Source of the DNA: Thalassovita autumnalis
Lineage (GTDB): Bacteria; Pseudomonadota; Alphaproteobacteria; Rhodobacterales; Rhodobacteraceae
NCBI RefSeq assembly: GCF_001458255.1
Contig: NZ_CYSB01000026.1
Coordinates: forward strand, 124,001 to 188,000
Reading direction: 5' to 3'
DNA length: 64,000 bases
Each line of letters starts with the position of its first letter. Position 1 is the stretch's first letter. Positions 8,733 through 17,920 of the stretch are shown one piece after another. The position numbers were made by a program, and so were the translations under genes. Under the pieces are notes generated by a model that was given only the letters and a program-made list of their open reading frames with translations, was not told where the DNA came from and searched no databases.

Positions 8733-9197
8733 TTAAGCCGCTTGCTGGCCCTGGCCTTCGGTCAGGATGGTGTAGAGCGTTGCAGGATCAGCATTGGCGC
8801 GCAGCTTGGTGCAAAGCGAGGCTTCGCGCAGCGAACGTGATACCAGCGCCAGCGCTTTCAGGTGCTCAACACCTGCGTCTTCCGGCGCAAACAGCGCAAA
8901 GACCACATCCACCGGCTGACGGTCCACCGCTTCGAAGTCGATCGGCTTTTCCAACAGGATAAAGGCACCCACCACACGGTCGATATCGGCCAGCCGGGCA
9001 TGGGGCAGGGCCACACCGTGGCCCACGCCCGTTGGGCCCAAAGTTTCGCGTTCCAGCAGAGCCTCAACGGCCGCCTGCGGGTTTACCCCATAGGCAGACG
9101 CGGCAAGGTCACCGAGATCGTGCAGCAAACGTTTCTTGCTGGAGGTCGCGCCAATAACCTTGACGGCCTCCTGTTTGAGGATGCTCGAAAGTTCCAT
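8733..9197 (-). CDS. ptsN: PTS IIA-like nitrogen regulatory protein PtsN
   Basis: PtsN (EIIA-Ntr) is the final phosphoacceptor of the nitrogen PTS and regulates other proteins by binding them. It is not thought to carry sugar. The 154-residue length is standard. The phosphorylated histidine is H66 in the motif GVALPHARL, and the preceding GPTGVGHG is also typical. It follows hpf on the - strand, as in many proteobacteria, and ends at a terminator. No rpoN lies in the window between lptB and hpf. Confidence 0.93.
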   Translation of the reverse strand: MELSSILKQEAVKVIGATSSKKRLLHDLGDLAASAYGVNPQAAVEALLERETLGPTGVGHGVALPHARLADIDRVVGAFILLEKPIDFEAVDRQPVDVVFALFAPEDAGVEHLKALALVSRSLREASLCTKLRANADPATLYTILTEGQGQQAA

Positions 9198-9245
9198 GTC
9201 AGTCTTCAGTGCTCCGCTGGTCGGGACCTTGGGCCCGGCCGTTGA

Positions 9246-9812
9246 TTACTGCGGGTCGATCCAGCCGATATTGCCGTCATCGCGGCGATATACGACGTTT
9301 AGCCCGTCTTTCCCCTCGTTCCGGAAAACAAGAACCGGAGCCCCGGCCAATTCCATTTGCATCACGGCTTCACCTACCGAGAGCGATGGAATCTTGGTTT
9401 CCATTTCTGCGACGATCATCGGTTGCAACCCTTCGGGTTCCGATTCCATTTCGTCGTTGTCAGAGGCGAGGATATAGGACGAAGCGCCAAATTGTTCAAC
9501 CGGCTCGGAGCGCGAGCTGTGATGGTCCTTCAGACGCCGCTTGTAGCGCCGCAGCTGCTTTTCCATTTTTTCGCAGCATTTTTCAAAAGCGGCATAGATT
9601 TCATGATCGTGGGCTTTGGCCTGTGCGGTCAGGCCGGTGGATAGATGCACGGTGGCTTCACAAACAAACTCGCTGGCTGATTTTGAGAAAATGACATTGG
9701 CGTCAGTAGGCCGCTCTGCATATTTCTGAACGGCAGCCCCCAGGCCGTCCTGAACATGGGTTTGCAGCGCTTCGCCGATATCAATCTGTTTTCCAGTGAT
9801 TTGATAGCGCAT
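9246..9812 (-). CDS. hpf: Long-form ribosome hibernation-promoting factor
   Basis: The protein dimerizes 70S ribosomes into inactive 100S particles in stationary phase. The N-terminal S30AE domain (about 1-100, starting MRYQITGKQIDIGEAL) is followed by a linker and the C-terminal dimerization domain (about 125-185, AGAPVLVFRNEGKDGLNVVYRR), so this is the long form. I chose the ATG at 9812 because GGAGACCTG precedes it directly. A longer reading from 9833 would place this site inside the gene. It is 48 bases upstream of ptsN and likely shares its transcript. Confidence 0.92.
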   Translation of the reverse strand: MRYQITGKQIDIGEALQTHVQDGLGAAVQKYAERPTDANVIFSKSASEFVCEATVHLSTGLTAQAKAHDHEIYAAFEKCCEKMEKQLRRYKRRLKDHHSSRSEPVEQFGASSYILASDNDEMESEPEGLQPMIVAEMETKIPSLSVGEAVMQMELAGAPVLVFRNEGKDGLNVVYRRDDGNIGWIDPQ

Positions 9813-10089
9813 CAGGTCTCCTTTACGTGACACTTCGAATAAACAGCACCCTCATCCCGCAGCGGCGGAGGTATGGCAGTGTTAAATTCGATCGTGGGAT
9901 TGTTGCATGACACCGGCTTGCCCGCAGGGTGGCCTTGTCATCAAGACCACCTCATCCATCGGTGCAAAAGCCAGAAATGTCATGCCCCCATTTGGACTGA
10001 GTCGGTGCCTCTCTGTCAATCAACCTGTGAAAGTTTTTTGACACATCCCAGATGGCAGATCCGGCGCGGCGGTGTTAAATCTATGAAAA

Positions 10090-10848
10090 TCAGGTGATTT
10101 TGAAGTTGTCGCCTAGATAGACGCGGCGGACGTTTTCATTCTCCACCACCTCTTCGGGGGTGCCGGACATCAGCACCTTGCCGTCATGTAGGATATAGGC
10201 GCGGTCCACGATCTCCAGCGTTTCGCGGACGTTGTGGTCGGTGATCAGCACGCCAATGCCGCGTTTCTTCAGATCGGCGACCAGATGACGGATGTCCCCA
10301 ACGCTGATCGGATCCACCCCGGCAAAGGGTTCGTCCAGCAGCAGATACTTGGGGTTTGCCGCCAGACAGCGTGCAATCTCCACCCGGCGCCGTTCACCGC
10401 CTGACAGGGCCAGCGCAGGGGCGCGGCGCAGGTGTTCGATGGAAAATTCGGACAGCAGCTCCTCCAGCCGCTCGCGGCGCTTGTGGCGGCTTTTTTCCGA
10501 GATATCGAGGATCGAGGCGATGTTGTCTTCGACGCTGAGGCCGCGGAAGATCGACATTTCCTGTGGCAGATACCCGATGCCCAGCTTGGCGCGGCGGTAC
10601 ATCGGCAGGCCGGTCACATCGCGGCCGTCAATTTTCACGTGACCGCCTTCGGGGTACACGAGGCCAGCGATGGAATAGAAGGTGGTCGACTTCCCGCAGC
10701 CGTTTGGACCCAGCAGCGCCACAACCTCACCCCGGTTCAACGACATGGAAAAGTCGCGGATCACCACGCGGGTCTTGTAGCTTTTGCGCAGGTTTTCGAC
10801 CTCTAGGCCCTGGCTGCCCTCGGTCACGGAAAGATCCGGCGTCGACAT
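10090..10848 (-). CDS. lptB: LPS export ABC transporter ATP-binding protein LptB
   Basis: LptB powers extraction of lipopolysaccharide from the inner membrane together with LptF, LptG and LptC. The 252-residue protein has Walker [10 protein letters not shown] at 47-55, the ABC signature [13 protein letters not shown], Walker [14 protein letters not shown], and the H-loop TDHNVRE. The pattern of [16 protein letters not shown] after the Q-loop is diagnostic for LptB. It starts 6 bases after the lptA stop in the order lptC-lptA-lptB. Confidence 0.96.
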   Translation of the reverse strand: MSTPDLSVTEGSQGLEVENLRKSYKTRVVIRDFSMSLNRGEVVALLGPNGCGKSTTFYSIAGLVYPEGGHVKIDGRDVTGLPMYRRAKLGIGYLPQEMSIFRGLSVEDNIASILDISEKSRHKRRERLEELLSEFSIEHLRRAPALALSGGERRRVEIARCLAANPKYLLLDEPFAGVDPISVGDIRHLVADLKKRGIGVLITDHNVRETLEIVDRAYILHDGKVLMSGTPEEVVENENVRRVYLGDNFKIT

Positions 10849-10853
10849 GTGGT

Positions 10854-11333
10854 TCAGTTCCCGGTCTGCAACGTGGTGCGCACACGGCCGCCCGCCTGCG
10901 CGGTGCCGGCGTTCAGATCGATGGTGATCCGGTCCCCCGACATCACATTGTCGCCCTGGCTCAGCAGCACCTGACCGGTCAACAGGACGGTGCCTGCATC
11001 AATGTCATACTGGGCGTTTTGCGCTTCGGCGGCGTCTTCACCGCTGACCATCGTCACCCCGCCCGTCGCGTCGAGCGAGGCGATCTTCTGACTGTCTTCT
11101 TTATAGACCACCAGAACGGTTTCTGCAGACAGCACCATATCACCCTGGGTGATCACCACATTGCCGGTAAAGGTGGCTGTGCCATCCTCCTGGTTCACGG
11201 CCAGCGCATCCGCCTCAACCGCGACCGGTTCATCCGGATCTGGGCGCGAGGTGCCAAAGGCAAGGTCCTGTGCCAAAACAGGGGCGGCAACTGCAATAAG
11301 GGCCGCAAAGGCAAGGGAAATCACACGGGTCAT
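10854..11333 (-). CDS. lptA: Periplasmic LPS transport protein LptA
   Basis: LptA forms the beta-jellyroll bridge that carries LPS across the periplasm. The 159-residue product has a cleavable signal peptide ([20 protein letters not shown], cut after AQ or LA) followed by an OstA-type domain with [23 protein letters not shown] 11333 has AGGA nine bases upstream. A TTG nine bases further up was not used. The gap to the lptC stop is about 11 bases. Confidence 0.92.
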   Translation of the reverse strand: MTRVISLAFAALIAVAAPVLAQDLAFGTSRPDPDEPVAVEADALAVNQEDGTATFTGNVVITQGDMVLSAETVLVVYKEDSQKIASLDATGGVTMVSGEDAAEAQNAQYDIDAGTVLLTGQVLLSQGDNVMSGDRITIDLNAGTAQAGGRVRTTLQTGN

Positions 11334-11344
11334 ATGTACCAATC

Positions 11345-11950
11345 CTAATCCTGCGGTTGATATACCAGCTTTACGCCATTTGTGAAAAGCAAATGGACAT
11401 CTCCGGTTTCTGGATTTTCGCTGAGCAGCATTTTGCCGGCGTCGATGCGCCCGGCCGGGCCCTCACCGCTGACCGGGCCCTTGGTTTCTGCGCCAACACC
11501 GGCCATTTGGGTGGTCAGATGATCGGTGCGGATCGTGTAGCCGGTGGAGCTGGTGATCACCACATCACCGCTCAACTCCGCCAGCTGATCGCGGGTGTTC
11601 AGCAGACCGCTGCCTGAAGAAAAGGTCACCACCGTGCCGCTGGTCAAGTCGATCTGGGCGTTCAGCGTGGTGGCATGGGCCAAATGGGCGGCATCCGCAT
11701 CGGGTTGGGCTGTTTCCGCCTCAAAGGCAATCAAATCGCCCGAAGTGCTGGCACCGGCAAACCGCGGTTCTGAGATCAGCTCATCCCGGGCGCGTTCCTG
11801 CAGGTCAGTCATTGTAAAGGGCAGCCCGGTGGCAGTGTCCCGGCTGCGCGACAGCAGGAACAGCGTGGACAGCAGGACCAGCGCGGCCAGCGGCAGCAGG
11901 ATTTTCATCCAGGCCACAAAGATCGAATAGAACCCGTCGCGCGCTGCCAT
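11345..11950 (-). CDS. lptC: LPS export protein LptC
   Basis: LptC is a single-pass inner-membrane protein that passes LPS from the LptBFG complex to LptA. The 201-residue product has one N-terminal membrane helix (about 14-34, MKILLPLAALVLLSTLFLL) and a periplasmic domain with SGDVVITSSTGYTIRTD. Family identity is supported mostly by this shape and by its place directly before lptA and lptB. Confidence 0.9.
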   Translation of the reverse strand: MAARDGFYSIFVAWMKILLPLAALVLLSTLFLLSRSRDTATGLPFTMTDLQERARDELISEPRFAGASTSGDLIAFEAETAQPDADAAHLAHATTLNAQIDLTSGTVVTFSSGSGLLNTRDQLAELSGDVVITSSTGYTIRTDHLTTQMAGVGAETKGPVSGEGPAGRIDAGKMLLSENPETGDVHLLFTNGVKLVYQPQD

Positions 11951-11981
11951 GATTTGTTCCTAAACCGCCTTGCTGGGTGCG

Positions 11982-12593
11982 TTAATGAGAGAAGATATCG
12001 ACATCAGGCCAGCCCGCCAGATCCAGCTTGGCCCGGGTTGGCAGGAACTCAAAACAGGCCTGCGCCACCTCGCTGCGGCCTTCGCGCTGCAGCATCCGGT
12101 CCAGTTCCGCCTTGAGCTTGTGCAGATAAAGAACATCCGAGGCCGCGTAGTCCAGTTGCGCCTTGGTCAGTTCCGGCGCGCCCCAGTCGCTGCTTTGCTG
12201 CTGCTTGGAGATATCCTGTTGGATCAGCTCCTGCAGCAGGTTCTTCAGCCCATGACGGTCAGTGTAGGTGCGCACCAGCTTGCTGGCGATCTTGGTGCAA
12301 TAGACCGGTGCCGTGAGGGCGCCAAAGGCGTTGTACATCGCCGCGATGTCAAACCGGCCGTAATGAAACAGCTTCAGCACATCGGGGTCTTCCAGCAGTT
12401 TGCACAGGTTTGGCGCCGCGGTCTGATCTTTGGCAATCTGCACGATATGGGCATGGCCATCCCCACCAGACAGCTGCACCACACACAGGCGATCGCGATG
12501 TGGGTTCAGACCCATGGTTTCGCAGTCGATGGCCACCATCGGGCCAAGGTCCAGCCCGTCGGGCAGATCGTTTTGATAGAGGTAGTTCGTCAT
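11982..12593 (-). CDS. Ribonuclease D-like 3'-5' exonuclease
   Basis: This is a DEDDy-type exonuclease of 203 residues. It has Exo I VAIDCETMGL (residues about 20-29), Exo II FHYGRFDIAAM and Exo III YAASDVLYLHKL. It is about half the length of E. coli RNase D and lacks the HRDC domains, as usual for this short alphaproteobacterial form. Its role in RNA trimming is by family. It lies 31 bases before lptC, so it may be the first gene of the lpt transcript. Confidence 0.88.
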   Translation of the reverse strand: MTNYLYQNDLPDGLDLGPMVAIDCETMGLNPHRDRLCVVQLSGGDGHAHIVQIAKDQTAAPNLCKLLEDPDVLKLFHYGRFDIAAMYNAFGALTAPVYCTKIASKLVRTYTDRHGLKNLLQELIQQDISKQQQSSDWGAPELTKAQLDYAASDVLYLHKLKAELDRMLQREGRSEVAQACFEFLPTRAKLDLAGWPDVDIFSH

Positions 12594-12737
12594 ACAAGGT
12601 GTCCTGCGGGCAAGAATCAGCCGCGCCGATTGGTGCGATGCTTTGGTTTTGTCCCTGCGGTTCTAGGTTTTTGCGTCGGATTTGCCAAGTTGGGCGGGCG
12701 CTGGGACTGCAAAGAACCGCCCAAAGTCAGTCGAATC

Positions 12738-12746
12738 TGTGGATAA
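12738..12746 (-). promoter_or_regulatory. Perfect DnaA box
   Basis: TGTGGATAA on the + strand is the complement of the consensus TTATCCACA. It is the only perfect match I noticed in the window and stands alone, about 145 bases upstream of the RNase D-like gene. A single box may titrate DnaA or regulate transcription, or it may be chance. Confidence 0.5.
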
Positions 12747-13002
12747 CTTGCCGGACTAGGCCGTTTTGCCGGGGCGATGCGGTTTTTCCGATCCGACGTC
12801 CGATTTGTTAAGGCTTTGGAAATGTTTTGAAAATAGGACTAAGGGCGACTTTGGAAAAGCGGCGCCCTTACCAAAGTATGTATGCCCATACCAATACCCG
12901 GATATTCGGGTGCGGGTACAATGGGTTAAAACCAATACCAAGGTACTGGTGATGAGTTCCAAAGTTCTAAGTGACCTGTATCGAGTACAGTAACGAGTAA
13001 AA

Positions 13003-13079
13003 AGGAGCGCGAGAGTTAGAAAACACGTTAAGGCAGTCAACCGTTGTTTTCGATGTCCCCCCCCCTCACTCGCGCTCCT
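13003..13079 (+). ncRNA. Candidate structured RNA (nested hairpin)
   Basis: AGGAGCGCGAG (13003-13013) pairs perfectly over 11 bp with CTCGCGCTCCT (13069-13079). Inside, 13019-13029 (GAAAACACGTT) pairs with 13039-13051 with two single-base bulges, closing on a 9-base loop at 13030-13038. An unpaired C-rich stretch lies at 13056-13065. About 40 bases further on is a strong terminator. The nested fold in a gap without genes suggests an RNA gene on the + strand. The strand and the 5' end are not established, and no good promoter was seen. Confidence 0.35.
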
Positions 13080-13117
13080 AATTTATCAGTTCCTTATCTC
13101 TCCCCTGATCAAGTCCC

Positions 13118-13144
13118 AAATCCCGGTCCAACAGACCGGGATTT
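13118..13144. terminator. Bidirectional terminator
   Basis: AAATCCCGGTC (13118-13128) and GACCGGGATTT (13134-13144) form a perfect 11-bp stem with a 5-base loop. It is flanked by A or T on both sides. On the - strand it ends the racemase gene. On the + strand it could end a transcript from the structured gap. Confidence 0.85.
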
Positions 13145-13156
13145 CTTGTTGTCATA

Positions 13157-13849
13157 TTAGGGGGCCAATGCGGCGTCGAGCGCGGCCTGGCAATGGATCA
13201 GCGTCGTATCGAATACAGGTAGGGGGCTGTTGGTCTCGGACAGAAGCAGGCCAACCTCAGTGCAGCCCAGGATCAGGCAGTCCGCGCCCGCGTCCCTCAG
13301 ACGTTTGGCGATTTCTTCATATTGCTCGCGACTGGCTGACGTTGTGATGTCCTTGCAAAGCTCCTGGTAAATGATGCGATGGGTTTCTGCGCGATCATCT
13401 GTTTCCGGAACGATAGGGCTGAGCCCTGCCACCTCCAACCGGTCCAAGTAGAATCGCTGTTCCATCGTGAAGGCGGTGGCCATCAATCCCGGACGTGTCC
13501 AACCGGCTTTGGTGATCGCAGCGGCGGTTGCGTCGGCAATGTGGATCAACGGCAGGTCGACGCCGCTCATCATCTCATCTGCGAGTTTGTGCATCGTGTT
13601 GGTCGCTAGCAACAACACCTCGGCCCCACCTGCGCGCAGGGCGCGGGCTTCCTTGTTCAGGATCTCACCCGCTGCGTCCCAGTCCCCGGCGGTTTGCAAT
13701 GCTTCAATTGGGGCGAAGTCTAAGGACCGGATGAGCAGTTCAGGGGAATGCAGCCCACCCAAACGTGCTTGGGTTAGCCGGCAGAGTTCGCGGTAATATG
13801 TCTGGGTAGACGCGGCCGACATGCCGCCAAGAATGCCGATGGTTTTCAT
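13157..13849 (-). CDS. Aspartate/glutamate racemase family protein (YgeA-like)
   Basis: This is a cofactor-independent amino acid racemase or related enzyme of 230 residues, the same length as E. coli YgeA. The N-terminus KTIGILGGMS is typical. The first catalytic position is a threonine, T83 in ATNTMHK, and the second is cysteine C196 in LGCTE. This Thr/Cys pair is what is known for the YgeA (L/D-glutamate, broad) group rather than the Cys/Cys of classical aspartate racemases. The gene stands alone, with a terminator at each end of its neighbourhood. The substrate is not known. Confidence 0.85.
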   Translation of the reverse strand: MKTIGILGGMSAASTQTYYRELCRLTQARLGGLHSPELLIRSLDFAPIEALQTAGDWDAAGEILNKEARALRAGGAEVLLLATNTMHKLADEMMSGVDLPLIHIADATAAAITKAGWTRPGLMATAFTMEQRFYLDRLEVAGLSPIVPETDDRAETHRIIYQELCKDITTSASREQYEEIAKRLRDAGADCLILGCTEVGLLLSETNSPLPVFDTTLIHCQAALDAALAP

Positions 13850-13913
13850 TTCTTTGCCCTCAATACCTGTCTGAATGTTGCGCCGAGACTGGCGTTGCGA
13901 GGTATGGCTTACA

Positions 13914-13955
13914 ATAAAAAAATCCCGGCGCTGAGAGGGGACGCTCAGGCCGGGG
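13914..13955 (-). terminator. Terminator of the LuxR-type regulator gene
   Basis: CCCGGCGCTGAG (13924-13935) pairs with CTCAGGCCGGG (13944-13954) with one mismatch or bulge. On the - strand it is followed by ATTTTTTTAT. It lies about 30 bases past the regulator stop. Confidence 0.85.
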
Positions 13956-13985
13956 AGGGTAGGGACGCTTGAATGTAAATGAGGG

Positions 13986-14594
13986 TCAGACCAGCCCGTA
14001 ATCCCGCGCCAGCAGCGCGGCCTGGGTGCGGTTCTGGACGTTGAGCTTTTTGTTGATCAGCGTGACGAACTGTTTCACCGTCGTCTCACGAATGCCCAGC
14101 TCATAGGCGATGTTCTTGTTTGTTTTGCCGGTAGCGATTTCGCGCAGGATTTCCGTTTCGCGCCGCGACAGCTGTTCAAAAAACGGGTTCTGGGGCTCAT
14201 CAACGCCAACGAATTCTTCCGGCATGTGTTTGCCGCCCATGGCCAGATACTTCAGCGTCTGGACAAAGTAGTTGGCGGACACTGATTTGGCGATCACACC
14301 GACCGCGCCCAGGCGGAAGGCTTCGCGGGCCTCGGTTGCGGGGATCTGGCCGGACATCACCGCCACATGTTTGACGTTCTCGGCGGCCATCACCTGTTTC
14401 ATACCAGACAGGCCGTTCATACCGGGCATCTGGTAATCCAGCACCACAAGGTCATAGAATTTGCCGGTGGCCAGCAGCTGCAAGGCTGCGGGCAGAGTGG
14501 CCGCTTTGTCGACGGTCACGGAATCGTCTTGGCCCAGATAGGTTGCGATCATCTCAATCAAGAGCAGATGATCATCGGCGAGGAGTATACGCAT
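13986..14594 (-). CDS. NarL/LuxR-family response regulator, orphan
   Basis: The 202-residue protein has an N-terminal receiver domain with the acidic pair in LLADDH and the phosphoacceptor D53 in VVLDYQMPGMNG, and K104 in VIAKS. The C-terminal LuxR HTH (about 143-198) reads LSRRETEILREIATGKTNKNIA, then ETTVKQF. No histidine kinase gene is nearby, so the partner is unknown. On the - strand upstream there is a TATACT at 14651-14656, a good -10 match, though the -35 is weak. The target genes are unknown. Confidence 0.9.
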   Translation of the reverse strand: MRILLADDHLLLIEMIATYLGQDDSVTVDKAATLPAALQLLATGKFYDLVVLDYQMPGMNGLSGMKQVMAAENVKHVAVMSGQIPATEAREAFRLGAVGVIAKSVSANYFVQTLKYLAMGGKHMPEEFVGVDEPQNPFFEQLSRRETEILREIATGKTNKNIAYELGIRETTVKQFVTLINKKLNVQNRTQAALLARDYGLV

Positions 14595-14831
14595 ATGCTG
14601 CTTTACCTGCCTTTCTCGAATACCATGAAAACTGACTAAACTTCCCCATCAGTATAGGCTGGCACGGCGCTTGCATGAACCGCTCGGGGCCGTGGCAAAG
14701 GTCCATTTGGCGTCGTAAAAGGCGGGTGGAGGCCCCCCTTTGGGATAGGATATCCCCCCTTCGGGCGCGCCAAAGCGGCTGCGCTGTCGTGAAACAGACG
14801 TCAGGCGACCGACGTGATTCCACCGCTCTGG

Positions 14832-15617
14832 TTAACTGGATTCGGGGGGCTTGCCGCCCAGAACCTCGGTCAATTCTGCCGCCAAACGCTGCACGGTTGC
14901 GCCGGTCTGGGTCACCTTTTCCGGGGTCATGCGCGCCGCTAGACCTGAAACTGAGATGGCGCAGGCGGGTTCACCTGCCGGTCCCCAGACCACCGCAGCG
15001 ACACAGCGCAGGCCGATCACAAACTCCTCATCATCCAGCGCATAGCCGCGCTGACGGATATTGGCGATTTCGGCATGGACCGCTTTGGGGCTGGTGAGGG
15101 ACCTCTTGGTCAGCGCCCGCAGCCCGTGACGTTCAATGGCCCGGTCAATCGCGGCGTCTTCCCAGGTGGCCAGGATCGCTTTGCCCATGCCGGAACACAT
15201 CACCGGCACACGGCCACCGGGCGGGGAAATGGCGCGCATGATTTCGCGGCTTTCGACCTGGCTCAGTGTCACCACCTCACCATCCTCGATCACGCCAAGG
15301 TTGGCGGTTTCCCGTGTGGTGTCCCGCAGACGTTTCAGGAAGGGCAGGGCAGGCGCCACAAAGCTGCGCTGTTTGGTATAGGCGGCACCAACGGCAAAGG
15401 CGCGTTGGCCCACATGCCAGCGACCGGAGGCGGCATCGGCATGGACGAACCCGCTCTGCTCCAGCGTGGTCAGCAACCGGTGCACGGTCGAGGCCGCCAG
15501 CCCTGCATCCCGCGCCAGATCGGTGAGGCGCGCGCCGCACTGTGCCTCGGCCACCCGTTCCAAAAGGGCCAGGGCACGCTGAACAGACTGCACTCCGTTG
15601 GTTTGACGCTCTGCCAT
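14832..15617 (-). CDS. IclR-family transcriptional regulator
   Basis: The 261-residue protein has the N-terminal winged HTH (about 8-70, [16 protein letters not shown], then [19 protein letters not shown]) and the C-terminal effector-binding domain ([32 protein letters not shown]). It is divergent from malate synthase G, with 132 bases between the two starts. These hold a perfect palindrome that is likely its operator. Glyoxylate or a related C2 acid is a plausible effector, by analogy with other IclR members beside C2 metabolism genes. That is inference. Confidence 0.88.
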   Translation of the reverse strand: MAERQTNGVQSVQRALALLERVAEAQCGARLTDLARDAGLAASTVHRLLTTLEQSGFVHADAASGRWHVGQRAFAVGAAYTKQRSFVAPALPFLKRLRDTTRETANLGVIEDGEVVTLSQVESREIMRAISPPGGRVPVMCSGMGKAILATWEDAAIDRAIERHGLRALTKRSLTSPKAVHAEIANIRQRGYALDDEEFVIGLRCVAAVVWGPAGEPACAISVSGLAARMTPEKVTQTGATVQRLAAELTEVLGGKPPESS

Positions 15618-15660
15618 TTTTGTTTAATTCCCAAAGCCTGGCCCAAAGTGAAAGGCGCAT

Positions 15661-15675
15661 TTCCACAATGTGGAA
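15661..15675. promoter_or_regulatory. Palindromic operator in the IclR-glcB promoter region
   Basis: TTCCACA-A-TGTGGAA is a perfect 15-base palindrome. Its size and position between divergent genes suit an IclR-family dimer site. A -10-like TATACAAT lies at 15713-15720 ahead of glcB, but the -35 is weak, which fits activator or repressor control. Confidence 0.6.
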
Positions 15676-15749
15676 TTTTTTGCCGCCACACAAGACGCTG
15701 CACCGCGGCAGGTATACAATGGTGCGCAAAGAATTCTAGGAGTGACGAG

Positions 15750-17897
15750 ATGAGCGCATATGTAACCCGCGCTGGGCTGGACGTAGCCCAGGATCTGGCA
15801 GACCTGATGGAAACCCAAGTTTTGCCTGGGCTGGGCCTGGAGGCCGATGCGGTCTGGCAGGGCTATGCTGACATGCTGGCAGAGCTGGCCCCGGAAAACC
15901 GCCGCCTGCTGGCGGTGCGTGACGAAATGCAGGGTCAGATCGACACCTGGCTGAAAGCCCGCAAAGGCCAGCCGTGGGATTCGGTGGCCTATGAAACCTT
16001 CCTGCGGGGCATCGGCTATCTGGTCGAAGAAGGTGACGATTTCGAAATCGACACTGGCAACGTGGATCCTGAGATTGCCACCATCGCAGGCCCGCAGCTG
16101 GTGGTGCCGGTGATGAACGCACGCTTTGCCCTGAACGCGGCCAATGCCCGCTGGGGGTCGCTCTATGATGCGCTTTACGGCACCGATGCGCTGCCCGGTG
16201 CGCCGGAAGGCAAAGGCTATGATCCCAAACGTGGCGCGCAGGCCGTAGCTTGGTCTGCCGATTTCCTGGACAAGGCTGTACCGCTGGCTTCGGGCAGCCA
16301 CGCTGATGTGACGGCCTACCGCCGTGATGGCGCAGCGCTTGTGGCTGAGGTTGCGGGCGAAACCACTGGCTTTGCCGATGCAGGTGCCTTTGTGGGTTAC
16401 ACCGAAGAGGGTGATAAAGCCTCTTACGTGCTGGTCCACAACGGGATGCATATTGAACTGCTGATCGATCCTAGCCACCCGGTGGGTGCGACCCATGCCG
16501 CTGGTCTGCGCGATGTGGTGCTGGAAAGCGCCCTGACCGCCATTCAGGACTGCGAAGATTCGGTCGCCGCAGTCGACGCCGAAGATAAGGTCACCGTTTA
16601 CAAAAACTGGCTGGGCCTGATGAAGGGTGATCTGGCGGAAACCTTCACCAAAGGTGGTCAGGAAATGACCCGCCGCCTGAACGCCGACAAGGTGCTGACC
16701 GGACCTGAGGGTGGCGAAGTGGTGCTGCCCGGCCGAGCGGTTCTGCTGGTGCGCAACGTGGGTCACCTGATGACCACCGATGCGGTGAAGCTGGACGGCG
16801 CCGAAACCCCCGAGGGCATGCTGGACGCGCTGGTCACCGTGGCCTGCGCCATGCACGACCTGCAGAAAGACGCGGGCGCCCGAAACTCGCGCGCCGGGTC
16901 GGTCTATGTAGTGAAACCCAAGATGCACGGGCCGGAAGAGGTGGCCTTTGCCAACACCATGTATGCCCGTGTGGAACAGATCCTGGGTCTGGCGGAAAAC
17001 ACCGTCAAACTGGGTGTGATGGACGAAGAGCGCCGCACTTCGGCTAACCTGCGTGAATGTATCCGCGCGGTGAAGGACCGTCTTGTCTTCATCAACACCG
17101 GTTTCCTGGATCGCACCGGCGATGAGATCCACACCTCAATGCAGGCGGGTGCCTTCATCCCGAAGGATGAGATGAAAACCGCGCTGTGGCTCAGCACCTA
17201 TGAAAACGGCAACGTGGACGCAGGTCTGGCGACCGGGATGCAGGGCAAAGGTCAGATCGGCAAAGGTATGTGGGCCAAGCCTGACATGATGGCTGAGATG
17301 CTGGCGGCCAAGATCGGCCACCCGAAATCCGGTGCCAACACGGCTTGGGTGCCCTCACCCACCGCAGCGACGATGCATGCGACCCACTATCATCAGGTGG
17401 ATGTCTTTGCTGAACAGGACAGCCTGAAGTCGCGCGAAGCCGCCAGCCTGACCGATCTGCTGACCCCGCCGCTGCTGGCTGGTCGCAACCTGACCGAGGA
17501 CGAGGTGCGCCGCGATCTGGACAACAACTGCCAGGGGATCCTGGGCTATGTTGTGCGCTGGATCGATCAGGGTGTGGGCTGTTCCAAAGTGCCGGACATC
17601 AACGATGTGGGCCTGATGGAAGACCGCGCCACCCTGCGGATTTCCTCGCAGTATCTGGCCAACTGGCTGGTGCATGGTCTGGTGACCGAAGATCAGGTGA
17701 TGGACAGCCTGAAACGTATGGCCGTTGAGGTGGATCGTCAGAACGCCGGCGATGCTGGTTACACGCCGATGGCGCCGGGCTATGACGGTGTGGCCTTTGC
17801 CGCAGCCTGCGATCTGATCTTCAAGGGTGTTGAGCAACCTTCGGGCTACACTGAGCCGGTGCTGCACGCCCGCCGTCGTGAAGCCAAAGCGGTCTGA
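15750..17897 (+). CDS. glcB: Malate synthase G
   Basis: The enzyme condenses glyoxylate with acetyl-CoA to give malate, feeding C2 compounds into the TCA cycle. The 715-residue length matches the G isoform (about 720), not the shorter A form. It begins [20 protein letters not shown] and contains [36 protein letters not shown] and [15 protein letters not shown], which are hallmark stretches around the catalytic arginine and the Mg ligands. AGGAG at 15738-15742 fixes the ATG at 15750. The open frame continues far upstream (to 15075) but that part is antisense to the regulator and not real. Confidence 0.96.
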   Translation: MSAYVTRAGLDVAQDLADLMETQVLPGLGLEADAVWQGYADMLAELAPENRRLLAVRDEMQGQIDTWLKARKGQPWDSVAYETFLRGIGYLVEEGDDFEIDTGNVDPEIATIAGPQLVVPVMNARFALNAANARWGSLYDALYGTDALPGAPEGKGYDPKRGAQAVAWSADFLDKAVPLASGSHADVTAYRRDGAALVAEVAGETTGFADAGAFVGYTEEGDKASYVLVHNGMHIELLIDPSHPVGATHAAGLRDVVLESALTAIQDCEDSVAAVDAEDKVTVYKNWLGLMKGDLAETFTKGGQEMTRRLNADKVLTGPEGGEVVLPGRAVLLVRNVGHLMTTDAVKLDGAETPEGMLDALVTVACAMHDLQKDAGARNSRAGSVYVVKPKMHGPEEVAFANTMYARVEQILGLAENTVKLGVMDEERRTSANLRECIRAVKDRLVFINTGFLDRTGDEIHTSMQAGAFIPKDEMKTALWLSTYENGNVDAGLATGMQGKGQIGKGMWAKPDMMAEMLAAKIGHPKSGANTAWVPSPTAATMHATHYHQVDVFAEQDSLKSREAASLTDLLTPPLLAGRNLTEDEVRRDLDNNCQGILGYVVRWIDQGVGCSKVPDINDVGLMEDRATLRISSQYLANWLVHGLVTEDQVMDSLKRMAVEVDRQNAGDAGYTPMAPGYDGVAFAAACDLIFKGVEQPSGYTEPVLHARRREAKAV

Positions 17898-17920
17898 TCT
17901 GCGGTTAAGGGAGGAGAACC

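Larger units (their letters stand above)
12594..13156. other. 563-base structured, AT-richer intergenic region
   Basis: No convincing protein gene is seen. The - strand reading frame at 12756-13040 has no ribosome binding site and an unlikely composition. The region is visibly richer in A+T than its neighbours and holds a perfect DnaA box, several inverted repeats (12657-12664 with 12713-12720; 12840-12847 with 12863-12870; 12896-12900 with 12907-12911; 13003-13013 with 13069-13079) and a bidirectional terminator. These features fit one or more non-coding RNAs. They do not by themselves make an origin. Confidence 0.5.

Noticed and set aside
12756-13040. 94-residue - strand frame in the structured gap
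   Set aside because: No ribosome binding site and no sensible protein pattern. It covers the candidate RNA.
15075-15749. 225-residue upstream extension of malate synthase G
   Set aside because: It lies antisense to the IclR regulator and over the operator. The AGGAG at 15738 and family length fix the start at 15750.
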